Of a stretch of DNA of 64,000 nucleotides, positions 48,723 through 60,530 are shown piece after piece. A program made the position numbers and the translations under genes. Source of the DNA: Diphasiastrum complanatum (lineage: Eukaryota > Streptophyta > Lycopodiopsida > Lycopodiales > Lycopodiaceae); contig CM055102.1 of assembly GCA_029204225.1 (NCBI GenBank), forward strand, positions 27,072,922 through 27,136,921. Reading direction: 5' to 3'. How positions within the stretch are numbered: position 1 is the first letter of the stretch; every line of letters starts with the position of its first letter. Below the pieces are notes generated by a model. The model saw only the letters and a list, made by a program, of their open reading frames with translations, had not been told where the DNA came from and ran no database searches.

Positions 48723-51090
48723 GGATAGGGGTTTGGAGTTGTAATGGGATACATTCTTCTTCGGGCGCACCAGGTTATAGATGGCTTTCGGCATTCAGAG
48801 TAGAGACACGGGCAACAAGTAGTAGAGGTTCAGGTGGCGTCGCTTGTCTTTATCGGGAATCCCTGCAGCCTATACTCCAGCTGGTTAGTCAGGATGAGCA
48901 TGCACGCTATATGTGGATTCGTCTTATCGGACATGGGCTTGGTTTGGCCACAAATACCTTTATAGCCATATGCTATTTTCCTCTTGAGACATCTTCTTTT
49001 GCTGATCGCATCGACTCTCCATACATTGATCTTTCATATGATATTGTCCGGTATGTGGAGTGGGGACATATCCTTTTGACAAGGGATTCTAATGCTAGGA
49101 CTGCCTCACATCAGCCAGTTTTTCATGATATTGCTGATTCTTTACGAGTACAGGATCTTGATGATACAGATTTGGGTATTACCAGGTCTTTAGCAGATGC
49201 TGCAGGTCCAGTCACTACATATGGTGAGTATCTACTTCATTTGGGATCAGCACATGAGCTTGCCATTTTTAATGGCCTCCCTTGTTGGCCTAACTCTGGT
49301 TTTTCACATGCCATCCCCATAGTGGTGTCATAGCGTGGTTGATTATCAATGTGATCACCTTCCCTCATCCCCTTTATCTCAGATTTTTCCATTACCCCTA
49401 CCACATTGTTGGATCATTCAAGACCCTCCTTTCGTCTTAAGTGCCTCGTCCTATCTACAGTCCCTCCTACCTCGACCACTAATCTTACCCGGGCACCCAT
49501 ATACAGCTTTGACTCCAAGTTCATTCCTCTTTATCACGAATCACTTAATGCCCTGCTCCACCATTTCCCTACCAACTCCGCACTGGAGAATCAAGCAACT
49601 TTTCTCGCCACTGCTCTCCATACGTCACACGCTTGCTTTCCCATCTCATTGCCCTCAACTTCACCCTCACTCACATAAAAATTTGGGCTCCTAAACAACC
49701 TTGGTATGACGAAGAATGCCTTTTCCTCCATCAACAAGTACTTAATTGTCAATTGCCCTCTTCGTACTTATTGTCATGTCCTCCATACAGAAAGCACACC
49801 TACAATATCATTGAAGGGAAAAAACTCATTGACCTCCTTTCTAGTTCCTCTACTGTTGCCTTTTGGAAGACTTTTATCCCCCGAGCCTCACCCCTGGACC
49901 AAATATGCCACTACCCTATACACCATACCCACTGATACACCCATAGTCATTTCCCCTCGTCCCTTCGAGTTCACTTTTTATGATTCTCACTGCCATCAAG
50001 AGGTTATGTACCCACCGTACCCGGGACTTCGAAGACTTAGAATCTGAACTCCTTATACATGCTCCTGACACTCTCGCTCCCGTGCTATCCACCAGTCATT
50101 CATGGTTCCCCCCCCTCCTGGTGTACGAATATCATCCACCCTATCCGTAGAGACACTTGGATAGCTTACACACTTTTTGTATCCGTTGGGGTTTGAAAGT
50201 GAATATATTGAAGACCAAAGTGATGGTTTTCAACAGCTCCAGAGCCTACATGTAGCGTCAAGATCTCTTCCTGGATGGTCAGCTTTTGGACATTGTCTCA
50301 TCATACACTTACCTTGGGGTTCTTTTCAGTGGACCAGTCTTCAGTATGCAACTAGCAGCTTCGGACCGTTTGGCAAAGGGCCACTCATCCCTCGTCCAGC
50401 TCGAGAGATTTTGCTTCCGGAGTCATATTCATGATGCCCATAGTAAGTGTAGTCATGGTTACTCCCATAGCTTTGTATGCGGCAGAGATTTGGTGTATTG
50501 GTCTTACTTCATCAGATTGGTCCAGTATCTCCCATCTCTAGCTCACTATGCTATCACGTATGAATTGGGCCAAGCTCTCCGTTCCACACCAGATTATTAC
50601 AGCGGAGTTTGTTGTTCCTCCCATGATTGTAGAGGCCATTTTCCGTCGCATCATTTATGTTCAGAGAGTTTTGACACTCCCATGTGATAGATATCCCTTT
50701 ATTGCAGTCACAACGTCGAGATTACTATATGATCATGGGTTTCATTTCTCCTGGTACTCACAGATGGTACGGCTCCTACGTACATTCGGTATCTCAGTTT
50801 CGGCTCTTCTAGCAGGCACTCATGACTATATTAGACGACATATCTATCGGGCCTACATACAACACACATGGCAGGGGCAGCTGAGTGCCAAGTCAGATTA
50901 TTATCGGACACATTTCCTTGAGATCGACAGTTTAGGCCTCCCTATACGTGCACACTACCTTGATTATGGACTATCACATTGTCTACATTTTACCCTTGGA
51001 CAGCTCCGAGTTTCTTCCCACCAGTTGGCTATTGAGACAGGTCGATATCATGGTATTCCACGTGAGCAGAGGATATGTTTGTGGTGTTCA
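48719..51090 (+). mobile_element. LINE G, plus strand, 5' part (continues at 55375)
   Basis: It starts exactly at the beginning of ORF2 (LRIGVWSCNGIHSSSGAPGY), with a small internal deletion at HSSSGAPGYRW. The endonuclease follows to about 49330 (GSGGVACLYRESLQP, NARTASHQPVF), then a decayed middle. A deletion near 50145 removes most of the reverse transcriptase palm, and the thumb (SSYTYLGVLFSGPVFSMQLA) continues to ICLWCSC at 51090. There a copia element interrupts it; the frame resumes at 55375 as LGEIELEEHFLFRC. Several stops and frameshifts are present. Confidence 0.8.
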
Positions 51091-51507
51091 TGTTAGGAAT
51101 TAATGTTTATTTGATACCCCTTAATGATAGTTTGGCCATGCCTGCGTGCTATCATAGGGGCCATTACTATTTATAGTAAATTCGTTTTTTTATTGTTTAT
51201 GCATGTAGGTGGGCGCACTACTACTAGATTAGGATCTATTTAGTACTTAGAAATTCACCTTTGGTCTTTACCCAATATAGGTAGTATTTTTAGCAATTAG
51301 TTTTTGCTCTTTGCTATTTGCTCTAGGCTTTCACATAGATTAGAGAAACTATATATGTAGGCTGGCGCCCCACCACAATAATTCCAATATGTTAGAGCTT
51401 TGCTCAATTCTCCTATAATCTGATTTCTCTTTAATCTCTATGCTTGGTTGTGTGAGTGCTAGTAGGACTAGTAGCTCCATCTAGAGTTTGTATCACAAAT
51501 TCTGACA
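51091..51507 (+). repeat. 5' LTR of the copia element (417 bp)
   Basis: TGTTAGGAATTAATG...CAAATTCTGACA. It contains GAAACTATATATGTAGG (about 51346), a likely TATA region. Compared with the 3' LTR there are a few dozen small differences, including short indels, so the insertion is not very recent. Confidence 0.95.
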
Positions 51508-51519
51508 TGGTATCAGAGC
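51508..51519 (+). other. Primer-binding site (initiator tRNA-Met)
   Basis: TGGTATCAGAGC abuts the 5' LTR, the standard plant Ty1/copia primer site. Confidence 0.95.
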
Positions 51520-51904
51520 AGGCTATTTGGTAAGAGAGAGGGATTGTTTGTAGGGTTGCAAGAAGATTAATTGGAGGAGACAAAGCTGCATGCGGAGTTG
51601 ACGTTGTTGGGAAGACAACGGATCTGGATCTCTGCACCTGGATTGCTGCTGGTGGTATCAGATCTGCTGCTGGTGTCTATCACTGAGATTGATCGTTGGT
51701 TTTCTGGTGCAGAATCGTTGGGCTGAACTGTTGTGAGAGACAGATTGTTGGCTGCATGTTGGATTGCTGTCTACTGATTGCAGAAATCAGATTGATTGAG
51801 ACAGATTGCTGGCTGCATGTTGGATTGCTGCCTACTGATTGCAGAAATCAGATTGATTGCCTGCAGATCACTGACCGTCTATAATCTTGGATCGCTGCAA
51901 AACA

Positions 51905-52265
51905 GATCTGGGATCTGTTCATTGGTTGTCTGACAGATCTGTTCACTGGTTGTCTGACAGATCTGTTCGCTGGTTGTTGGAAAGATCTGTTTCCTGGTTG
52001 TTTGACAGATATGTTCACTGGTTGTCTGATAGACTTGTTCGCTGGTTGTCTGACAGATTTGTTTCCTGGTAGTCTAACAGACCTGTTCATTGGTTGCCTG
52101 ATAGACCTGTTCGCTGGTTGTTTGACAGATCTGTTTCTTGGTTGTTTGATAGATCTGTTCGCTGGTTGTCTGACAGATCTGTTCGCTGGTTGTCTGACAA
52201 ACCTGTTCACTGGTTGTCTAACAGACCTGTTTGCTGGTTGTCTGACAAATCTGTTATCTGGCTAC
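51905..52265 (+). repeat. About fifteen 24-bp tandem units in the copia leader
   Basis: The unit CTGGTTGTCTGACAGATCTG plus TTCG recurs with substitutions between the primer site and gag. Because 24 is divisible by three, both strands show long meaningless frames here. Upstream (51720-51865) is a separate two-copy duplication (GGCTGCATGTTGGATTGCTG). Confidence 0.9.
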
Positions 52266-52337
52266 TGGTTTTCTGATAGATCTGCTTGCTGGTTGGAGCA
52301 AAATCAAGTTGTTGGAAGTTGCTATAGATCAGTACAA

Positions 52338-53200
52338 TGGCAGGGTTGAATGATGTTGTGTTGCCAGAGTCTAGCAAGCTAGATGGAACGAACTACAACA
52401 TATGGAAGTTCAAGATGCAGAATATTCTCCAGGATGGAGAATATTGGGAGATCATCACAGGTGTTGAGAATACCTCCTACCACCGACAGGGAGTTGCGGG
52501 GGTATCAGAGACGTAGAAGAAAAGCTCATCATATTATTAACTTGTCCGTTAGAGATATGATCATACCTCATATCAAAGATGCTACTGGACCCAAGGAGGC
52601 TTGGGATATACTGAAGAACTTGTATGAGACAATGCATCAGTCACGAATCTTGTTCTTGACTAATAAGCTATACACATTGAAGATGGGTACAGGTGAATAA
52701 GTAAAGGACTACTTTACTCGGGTGAAAGATCTGAGAGGGCAACTTATTACGGTTGGAGAATCAGTAATGGACTACTTTACTCGGGTGAAAGATCTGAGAG
52801 GGCAACTTATTGCGGTTGGAGAAAGTGTTCAACATTGAGTCTTAGTATCCATTGTGCTTAATAGTCTACCTTTGGATTATCAGAACTTTGTAATGATGCT
52901 ATCATTACGAGAAACGAGGCCTCCTTTCGATGAACTAAATGCCATATTACTACAGGAAGAAATGAGACGACAAAATACTGTCAACAGGGATGATTTGAAG
53001 GAACAGGCATACGAAGGAGAATCAATCAAATCGATCAAAAGATGGGAAGAAAGTGGTTCGAAAAGGAAACTGCTTTATTTGCGGAAAAGCAGGACAAAGG
53101 AGTGCTGGCACACAAGTTCAAGAAAAATTTGGACGGGAATTTTGCTAATGAAGAAGAAACATCTAATGCAAAATTGAGTGCTTTGGATCTTGAAGACTAT
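52338..53200 (+). pseudogene. Copia gag (UBN2-type) with broken zinc knuckle
   Basis: The ATG at 52338 opens ...LPESSKLDGTNYNIWKFKMQ, the N-terminal gag signature of plant copia elements. It continues, with frameshifts, through PKEAWDILKNLYETMHQSRI. A tandem 63-bp duplication (52706-52831; DYFTRVKDLRGQLI twice) is present. LPLDYQNFVMMLSLRE follows, and the CCHC knuckle (CFICGKAG...ECW) is broken by a frameshift near 53090. The protein would form virus-like particles that package element RNA. Confidence 0.85.
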
Positions 53201-53209
53201 GAGTTGTTT

Positions 53210-54985
53210 TCGGCATCGACATCTTCTGGTGATGGCTTCTCGAAGGAAGAAGACTATTGGTTTATTGATTTAGGAGCTTCGAAGCATATGACACGTAGGC
53301 GAGAGTGGCTATCTAATTTTCAAAAATTAGATGATGGGTCAAATGTGAAGTTGGGAGACAACTACACATATGATATAAAAGAAGTTGGAAAAGTACCTTC
53401 AGGATTGGAGACATAAAGGATGTGCTTTATGTACCAGGAATAAAGAAAAACTTACTCTCAGTTCAGCTATTGCGAAGCAACACATGGTGGTGCAGTTTGA
53501 TGAAGAGCGATGTCTCATCAAGAGGAAGGATAATGAAGTAGTAGCTGAGGGCATACTTGTAGGGCAATTGTACAAACTTCAGGCTCAGGTGGTGGATCAT
53601 CATGCAAGTGTTGCAGATATTGGATCAGTGAGTAAGTTATGGCACGAGAGGTTTGGACATCTGAATTACAAAAGTCTACAAGTCTCGAGGAAATATACAT
53701 GGCTAAGTTGTTTCTGATTACAAGGTTTGTGAAGGTTGTGTCTTAGGCAAGCATCATATGAAGAAATTTTCACCTAGTACATTTAGGGCGAGAAATGTTC
53801 TAGAACTTGTTCAAAATTTGTGTGGTCCAATGAGGACTCAATCTTATGGGGGAGCAAGTTACTTCATGGTGTTTGTGGATGACCTTTTTAGGAAGACATG
53901 GATCTATCTTTTGAAGAATAAGGGTGAAGCGTTCAAGTATTTCACATGGTTTAAGACAGGTGGAGAAAGAAACAGATAGAAAAATCAAGATACTCTGCTC
54001 GGACAAAGGGGGAGAGTATCTTTCTACGGAATTTCAGGTGTTTTGCAAGGATCATGGTATAAAGAGACAATTTGCAAACATAGATATGCCTCAACAAACT
54101 AGAGTTGTGGAAAGAAAGAACCAGTCTATAGTGGAAATTGTGAGGAGTATGCTCAAGAGTAAAAATCTTCCAAATATGTTTTGTGGTGAAGCAGTTAAGA
54201 TGACGGTTTATCTTTTGAATCGGACATGGGTCGGAAGCCAGATGTAAGTCATTTGAGAGTGTTTGGTAGTATTGCTTATGCTCACATACCTAAGGATTCC
54301 AAGAGCAAATTGGATTCTAAGGCGACCAAGTGTTTATTCTTTGGTTATGATAGTCAAGAGAAAAATCATCATAAGTAATGTAATCTTTGATGAGGAGGCA
54401 ACTCATAAAGATACAGAGATACCTTATGATAGGCATCAAGATGGAGGAACCCTATATTATGTGACGAGTTATTACAGGAGCTTGAATCGACACATGTATG
54501 GCCTACGCCAATCCAAGTACCTAGAGTGACTTTGGTTGAGAAAGGAAAGAGGAAGGAGAGATCAAGTATATGGGATACTTATTCACCTCCTACTTCACCA
54601 AGCAGGAAGCATCCTACATCAGAAGCTAGAAGATTGCCTAGATGGTACTATGAAACTATCAAGGATAGTGTCATTATGAAACAGGGAGAATCCAGTACAC
54701 AAGGGACTAGGAGATCGGCTAGATTTGAAAAGCAACATGAAGATCAGGGTTGACAAGAGGATCGACAGGAGGATCATCATAAGGATGGGGATGTACACTT
54801 TGCTTACATGGCTACACTGTTGGAAACCAAGGATCCATCTACTTTCAGGGGAAGTGGAGCCTACAGAAAAACAAGTTGCGGATATCTTTACCAAAGGACT
54901 TTGCAAAGAAAAATTTCAGAAGTTTAGAGAACTTCTAGGAGTATTAGATAACAAAATAAACATTAAGGGGAGTGTTAGCAATTAA
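53210..54985 (+). pseudogene. Copia pol: protease and integrase kept, RT/RNase H deleted
   Basis: Protease: WFIDLGASKHMT (usual D-S-G is D-L-G here). GAG-pre-integrase: LWHERFGHLNYKSL. Integrase: FVDDLFRKTWIYLL, CSDKGGEYLSTEFQ, VVERKNQSIVEIVRSMLKS and KSKLDSKATKCLFFGY. The frame then reaches MATLLETKDPSTF, which normally opens the reverse transcriptase, and jumps to VEPTEKQVADIFTKGLCKE, the last residues of RNase H. The break at about 54840 is therefore a large internal deletion of all reverse transcriptase motifs. The element could move only with help from an intact relative. Confidence 0.9.
54963..54972 (+). other. Polypurine tract of the copia element
   Basis: TTAAGGGGAG directly precedes the 3' LTR at 54973 and would prime plus-strand DNA synthesis. 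Confidence 0.85.
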
Positions 54986-55374
54986 TGTTTATTTGATACC
55001 CCCTTAATGATAGTTTGGCCATGCTTGCGTGCTATTATAGGGGCCATTACTATTTATAGTAAATTTGTTTTTTTTATTGCTTATGCATGTAGGTGGGCGC
55101 ACTACTACTAGATTAGGATATATTTAGTACTTAGAAATTCACCTTTGGTCTTTACCAAACATAGGTAGTATTTTAGCAATTAGCTTTTGCTCTTTTGCTA
55201 TTTGCTTTAGGCTTTCACATAGATTAGAGAAACTATATATGTAGGCTGGCGCCCCACCACAAGATAATTCCAATATTTGCCAATTCTCCTATAATCCGAT
55301 TTCTCTTTAATCTCTATGCTTGGTTGTGTGAGTGCTAGTAACTCCATCTGGAATTTGTACCACAAATTCTGACA
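54973..55374 (+). repeat. 3' LTR of the copia element (402 bp)
   Basis: TGTTAGCAATTAATG...CAAATTCTGACA, 15 bp shorter than the 5' LTR because of small deletions near 55285 and 55341. Confidence 0.95.
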
Positions 55375-55795
55375 GTTCACTAGGTGAGATTGAGTTGGAG
55401 GAGCATTTCCTTTTCAGATGTTCATTCTATTATGAGATCCGGGCTCGCTATCATTGTCTCTTCAGAGACACATACTCTCCACTCTCTCATTACTTATGTG
55501 GATCCTAGATGTGTCACCCTTATGTTATATGAGATGTTCCTGATGCGGAGGACTTATACCTTGGTGGAGATTGATACACAGCCTTATATCATTGATTTCT
55601 TCACTAGACGACGTCCACGTGCGGAGTCAGAGGATGATACAGACATTGTTTCGGCTCACCGAGATCGTAGACAATGCCTAGCCCCAGTTACTACACATAC
55701 CAGATGGATGCACTCTCAATTATCTCATCACACTCGGAGTCGGCATGTATTGAGACATTCTAGACGACCTCAACACTCTACTACTAGCAGATATC
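55375..55795 (+). mobile_element. LINE G, 3' continuation after the copia insertion
   Basis: It resumes LGEIELEEHFLFRCSFYYEI (zinc-like motif) and the ORF2 C-terminal part with arginine/histidine-rich text. It breaks at about 55796, where the middle of another LINE ORF2 starts. LINE G has no 3' tail. Confidence 0.75.
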
Positions 55796-57955
55796 TTGCT
55801 TCTATGGCCTTCCCAGTCAAACATCGTAGGAAATCCTCGAACACGAAGTCTCGTCACCCTCACCAACCCTGGTATGATTATATATGCAAACAACTTCACC
55901 TTCAATCTGCACAATCCCCCCACCTTCGGCATCTCAGACGTCCTCATAGCTATACTTGTCGTTATAAAAAACGTATATATGAATCTTCTGAAGGGAAACG
56001 CCTGGTGGATCTTCTTTACAGCTCCTCATCTGGTGCCTTTTGGCGTGAGTTCATCCCCCATGCCCCACCCCCACTACTGAGAGATTTACGTAGTTGGATT
56101 GAATATGCCACCTTACTTTATACTTTTCCCACTAATCAGATTGTTATATCTCCCAGTCCCTCCACTTTCTCCTTTTTTACGCCCACCATGGTCTCCCTTG
56201 CCATTGAGAAATTGAAGACTTACCGTGCTCGGGATGTCGAGGATCTGGAATCCGAACTCTTGATTCATGCTACTGATATTCTCTCGCCTATTTTAGCCTC
56301 AATCCTTAACCATGCCGTCATCTCTGGATTTCCCCCTACTTGGTGTACTACTATCATCCATCCCATCCACAAGAGTGGTGACCCCATGAAACCGGACAAC
56401 TATTGTACCATTATGATTGGACATGTTGTGGCTAAACTATGTAGTACTATCCTTCAGTTGTGAGGCAGAGACACGGAGGTTACATGCTTTGGGTCAGGCT
56501 GGCTTCAGGAAGCAACACTCCACCACTGATCATGTTTTCACTCTTCGTGCTGTTTGGATACACTACAAGTTTTTGGAGACTTCTATGGTTTGACTTTGCA
56601 TACCAGGAAAACCAATGTTATGATCTTTAATACCTCCAGGACCTTTATGCAGCGACAGTCATTCACACTAGGGGGACAATCACTTGAGGTGGTATCCTCT
56701 TACACCTACTTGGGGACTTCCTTCACCGGTCCTGCTTTCAGTATGAGACACGCAGCCACAACTAGACTACGAAAGGGGCATGCTGCTTTGGTTAGTCTTG
56801 AGCTCTTTTGTTTCAGGAAGCATATTCGGGATGCCCTGAGTAAGTGCAACCTATTTGATACTATTGTTGCACCCACAGCTATGTATGCAGCAGAGGCCTG
56901 GTGTACTGGAATTCCAGAGTCAGAGTGGAGTAGCATCTCACGTTTACAGATCAATATACTTGCACGCATGATCCGGGCCAAACCATCTGTTCCTCACCAG
57001 GTTATACTTGCTGAGTTTGCCGGCATTCCACTACGAGTTGAGGCTATTTTCAGGTTGATCACATACATTCAGAGAGTGATGAGTCTTCCGGTTTCACGAT
57101 ATCCATGCATAGCTTTTCTCTCTTCTCAGCAGCTTCATTTTCAGGGTCATCAGCTATCATGGTACTCTCAGGCTTCTCGTCTTCTACGCATATACGACAT
57201 TGACATTTCTGATCTTCCAGTGAGTTCGCATCAATATATCAGGCATATTCACGAGTGACTTCGCGGGGGCCCTTGGGGGTCAAACCGGACTTCTATCGCT
57301 CCAGTTTCCTAGAGCTAGACAGTGTCGGGGTCCCAGTTTTGCCTCGTTATTTGGATAGCGGACTTTCACACTACCTCCATTTACATTGGGTCAGTTCAGA
57401 GTTTCCTCACACCAGCTATATGTGGAGACAGGGCGATTCCAGGGCATCCCTCATATGAGCAGACTTTGTCAGATGTGCACATTAGGAGAGGCGGAGTCAG
57501 AGGAGCATTTCTTATTCAGATGCCCTGTCTATCATGAGATTCGCGGACGCTATCATTGTCTTTTCCGGGATTCTCCAGTCACACTTCGCTCTCTCATTTC
57601 ATATGCTGACCCTCAATGTGTGGCACTGATGCTTCGTGAGATGTTCCTGCTCCGTAGAGATATTTGTCAGAGAGATCAGTATGGATACCATGACTCCTAG
57701 CAGACTCGGATTACCTCCTTTTTATCCAGGAGACGATCTAGAGCAGATGCCGATATTTTATCAGAGGATGAGTCAGATATTTTACCTCAGGACTCTCATC
57801 GTGATCGTCGTCAGCGTACTGCCTTTGGATCACATGTTAGAATTACCAGGAGACCTCATAGACCTAGAGCTCATGGACGTAGACCCAACGCTTCAGCACC
57901 AGTACCTGCATCCTCTTCTATACTTACTTTCTTCAGCAGTGTTTCAGTGTTGACA
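55796..57955 (+). pseudogene. LINE J ORF2 fragment (RT, thumb, zinc motif)
   Basis: Reverse transcriptase: LKTYRARDVEDLESELLIHA, WCTTIIHPIHKSGDPMKPDN, IMIGHVVAKL, with a stop at 56461. The palm core with the Y-x-D-D box is deleted between about 56550 and 56575. It resumes TRKTNVMIFNTSRTFMQRQS, EVVSSYTYLGTSFTGPAFSM, AAEAWCTGIPESEWSSISRL, MIRAKPSVPHQVILAEF, then LCQMCTLGEAESEEHFLFRC, a C-x2-C...C motif. The C terminus is arginine/aspartate-rich. Confidence 0.8.
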
Positions 57956-58220
57956 TGATCTATCACATAGTTCGGATGGTTATTGTACAGTTGGTTATAT
58001 GACACCCCATTGTACCATGTTTCGGACTTCCATGTCCTAGCATTTTAGAGCATTTTAGAGACTTTAGAGTTTTTTATCTGGTCTTGATAGACCAATTATT
58101 TTAGCTAGTAGTTGTTATTTGTTTATGGAGACATTTACATGCTCCTTTCAGTATCTATCACACTTGAGTTGTATTTATTTGGTCTTATATGCCGTTTGGC
58201 ATCAAAAGACGTTAATAAAG
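55796..58220 (+). mobile_element. LINE J, 5'-truncated, plus strand
   Basis: It starts between endonuclease and reverse transcriptase (HPHQPWYDYICKQLHLQS, KKRIYESSEGKRLVDLLYSS) and runs through partial reverse transcriptase, thumb, zinc-like region and 3' UTR to the hairpin (GTCTT-ATATGCC-GTTT-GGCAT-AAAAGAC, 58180-58211), GTTAATAAAG and (CT)n. The junction with LINE G has no (CT)n or tail, so a deletion probably joined them. Confidence 0.8.
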
Positions 58221-58238
58221 CTTTCTCTTTCTCTATCT

Positions 58239-58318
<80 letters not shown>
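58221..58318. repeat. (CT)n tail of LINE J
   Basis: Starts as TTTCTCTTTCTCTATC and becomes a pure CT run with one TT interruption. Unlike the LINE A, B and C junctions, no LINE head follows. Confidence 0.95.
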
Positions 58319-58695
58319 ATGGATTTTGTTATATGCATTTACTGTAAGACCACCTCTCTACGACAATGTTTTCATGACTCGCTTCTATAAATGCCGGTTC
58401 TCTCTATTTTCTGACCATGTAAGTATCAACTAGCACACGTTCTTTAAGACTTTGTACATATGGTGTTTTCTAAATAATAAGGCCCTTTTCAATTGCTGGG
58501 AAAACTTGTTCTACACAAGTTACTCATGTATGGTCATGATCTCTCCTCCCATCAGGCCACCACGAAAGCCATCTAATGATGGCCAGCATAGTGATGCTGT
58601 GTTTCGTTGGGAACTCAAGAAACTATACAAATGAAGCTGGTCCATCGCACTTCTTACGTTCTCTGCGATGGACAGCTCTGCGATGGACAGCTGTG

Positions 58696-58765
<70 letters not shown>

Positions 58766-59527
58766 TTTGCATCACCTACACCTCTCTCTCGCTGCCTCTA
58801 TAGCGGCCATCCAATGATCTGTGGCTCAGCGATGGAGCACATTTCTTCCAGACTTTGTGGCTTTACTACTCTCATGCAGGCTCTTTGCAATACTACTATT
58901 GATTCACATATGCATAACAGCTTTATAAGAGCGATTCCAAAGAGAATCACCTTTGGTGTAGTGCACTGGACTGCTGTTTTTTCTTCCCACCAAATCTGAG
59001 GTATGATTTATACCTGTGGGCTATCCAATTTGTGTGGTAGTCAATCGCATTCCTATGCTTGAATGAATGAGTTCTGAAGCACGGTTTATACCTTAGCTAT
59101 CCGATTTGTATAGCAGCCAGTCGCATTTCTATGCTTGAATAAATGGGCTCCTACAGGCATACATTTATACATCTTGTTGTAGAAGTTAATTGTCCTGGTT
59201 TGGAATAGCTTAGCAATCATATTCTACAACCATTTAGACATGTATTTCGCTGGAATGAAATACCCTTTCATAAGTATCAACACTGTCCTGCTTAAATGGT
59301 GTTTGCTTTGGCAAAGATATGTAATACCTTCATGAATGCTTTGATGGTTCAGTGCTTAGCAATCAAATCACCTGTCATTATGTGCTCTCTTTCACTTCTA
59401 AGACAATGCATGGAGAAAGGGTTTGCTGTCTTTTCATCAAGCCTTTTCACAAAAATTTCATACCGTTTTCTGATTTGCTTTTCGGAATGAATTACTTGCT
59501 ATAGACGGGTGTTCCTACCAAGTGAGA
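58319..59527. other. Stretch without a gene
   Basis: Contains two adjacent CTCTGCGATGGACAG units (58668-58691), a compound (CT)n(CA)n (58700-58764), and a two-copy direct repeat of 76 bp (about 59021-59160; CTATCC...TTTGT, GCATT-CTATGCTTGAAT). No ORF resembles a known domain. Confidence 0.45.
58700..58764. repeat. (CT)n(CA)n compound microsatellite
   Basis: About 31 bp CT then 34 bp CA. No LINE hairpin precedes it. Confidence 0.95.
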
Positions 59528-60360
59528 CATGGCTAATACTCAAGACAATGCTTCACCTCGTATTCAGGTATTACACTTAACAAATGGATTCTCGGACTAC
59601 TCGGATTTCATACCATAACCAATACTTCTTAAATACTAAACCGAGAATGTGTTACGAAGTGTTCTTGAACAAGCATTTTAAGCTTAAGCATGTCACATTT
59701 GCTAAACCGCTGAAGATCCTTTTAAACAATAGTAACGCTTAACTACGTTTAGTTCCAGGTCATGAAGCAGGAAATGTTGCAGCTCAAATTGAATATTAGA
59801 TTTATGCTGAAAGACAAATCTGAAATGGGTGCCTAGATTACTACTTTGCAAGACGAACTTAGCAAATTATAGGATTTGCAAGGGACACTGATACATAGCT
59901 ATACGAAGATCCAAGAGCTTGAAGAAGAATTGGCAGCATAAAGAAGCTAAAAGAAACTTGGGCCTTGTTATTTACGAAAGACAACGATAATTCTTCACCC
60001 ATGACTAGTGTTACTGTTGCCATTCTTTCCAAAGAGAAATTGAGAGAACAAAAAGCACATAATGTACGAGTGAAATACCCAGGATGCCATGCAAGAGGCT
60101 AGTCGTTTCTTGGACACCACATTAGGTCATCATAGTAAGGGATGGATTGTGCATGGAGAATAAAAAAGGATAATGCCACTCTTATCATTCGCTTTACATC
60201 TCTAGAAGAGTGAAGATTGGGGTGGGGTCTTACGCCTTAAAGTTAAAGTAAAAGGAACAACTTTGTTTCTAGATGATGACCTTACATTTATGCAATTTGA
60301 AGAGAGAAGAAAAGCTTTTTAGGCTGCTTGTGATTTAGGACGGATTGTCATTTATAGGGT
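59528..60360 (+). pseudogene. LINE I ORF1 relic
   Basis: The C-terminal half is recognisable in broken frames: NTQDAMQEASRFLDTTLGHH, GTTLFLDDDLTFMQFEERRK and RIVIYR align with the ORF1p RNA-binding and C-terminal parts of LINE D. The upstream coiled-coil region is barely traceable. The ORF1/ORF2 junction with UAG is lost because other sequence replaces it at 60362. Confidence 0.6.
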
Positions 60361-60361
60361 G

Positions 60362-60530
60362 CTCGAATTAAGATTAGTTGATTTTTTATTATTTAGGAAT
60401 TTATGGGCCAGCCTATGAGCTAGTAATAGGGGCCCTTTTCTATATTTAGTAAAGTTTAGTAGAACTTGAGTTAAAGTTGAGTTAGTGATTCATGTGCTAA
60501 TTATAAAGCACTCTATCTTTGGATTGACCT
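60362..60530. other. Foreign segment in LINE I, LTR-like
   Basis: Interrupts the LINE between the ORF1 end and the endonuclease. TAGGAATTTATGGGCC, AATAGGGGCCCTT and CTATATTTAGTAAA recall the order TAGGAATTAATG, ATAGGGGCCATTAC, CTATTTATAGTAAA in the copia LTR at 51093, so it may be a solo LTR remnant of a relative. Boundaries are approximate. Confidence 0.3.

Larger units (their letters stand above)
51091..55374 (+). mobile_element. Ty1/copia retrotransposon, non-autonomous (RT deleted), 4.3 kb
   Basis: LTRs at 51091-51507 and 54973-55374 (TGTTAG...CTGACA) are highly similar, flanked by a perfect 5-bp duplication GTTCA (51086-51090, 55375-55379). Primer site TGGTATCAGAGC at 51508, polypurine tract AAGGGGAG before the 3' LTR. 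The interior holds a 24-bp repeat leader, gag, protease and integrase, but the reverse transcriptase and nearly all RNase H are gone. It inserted in LINE G, so it is younger than that LINE. Confidence 0.95.

Noticed and set aside
51848-52349. Long repeat-protein frames on both strands over the copia leader
   Set aside because: The 24-bp unit is a multiple of three and keeps all frames open; position between primer site and gag shows it is untranslated leader.
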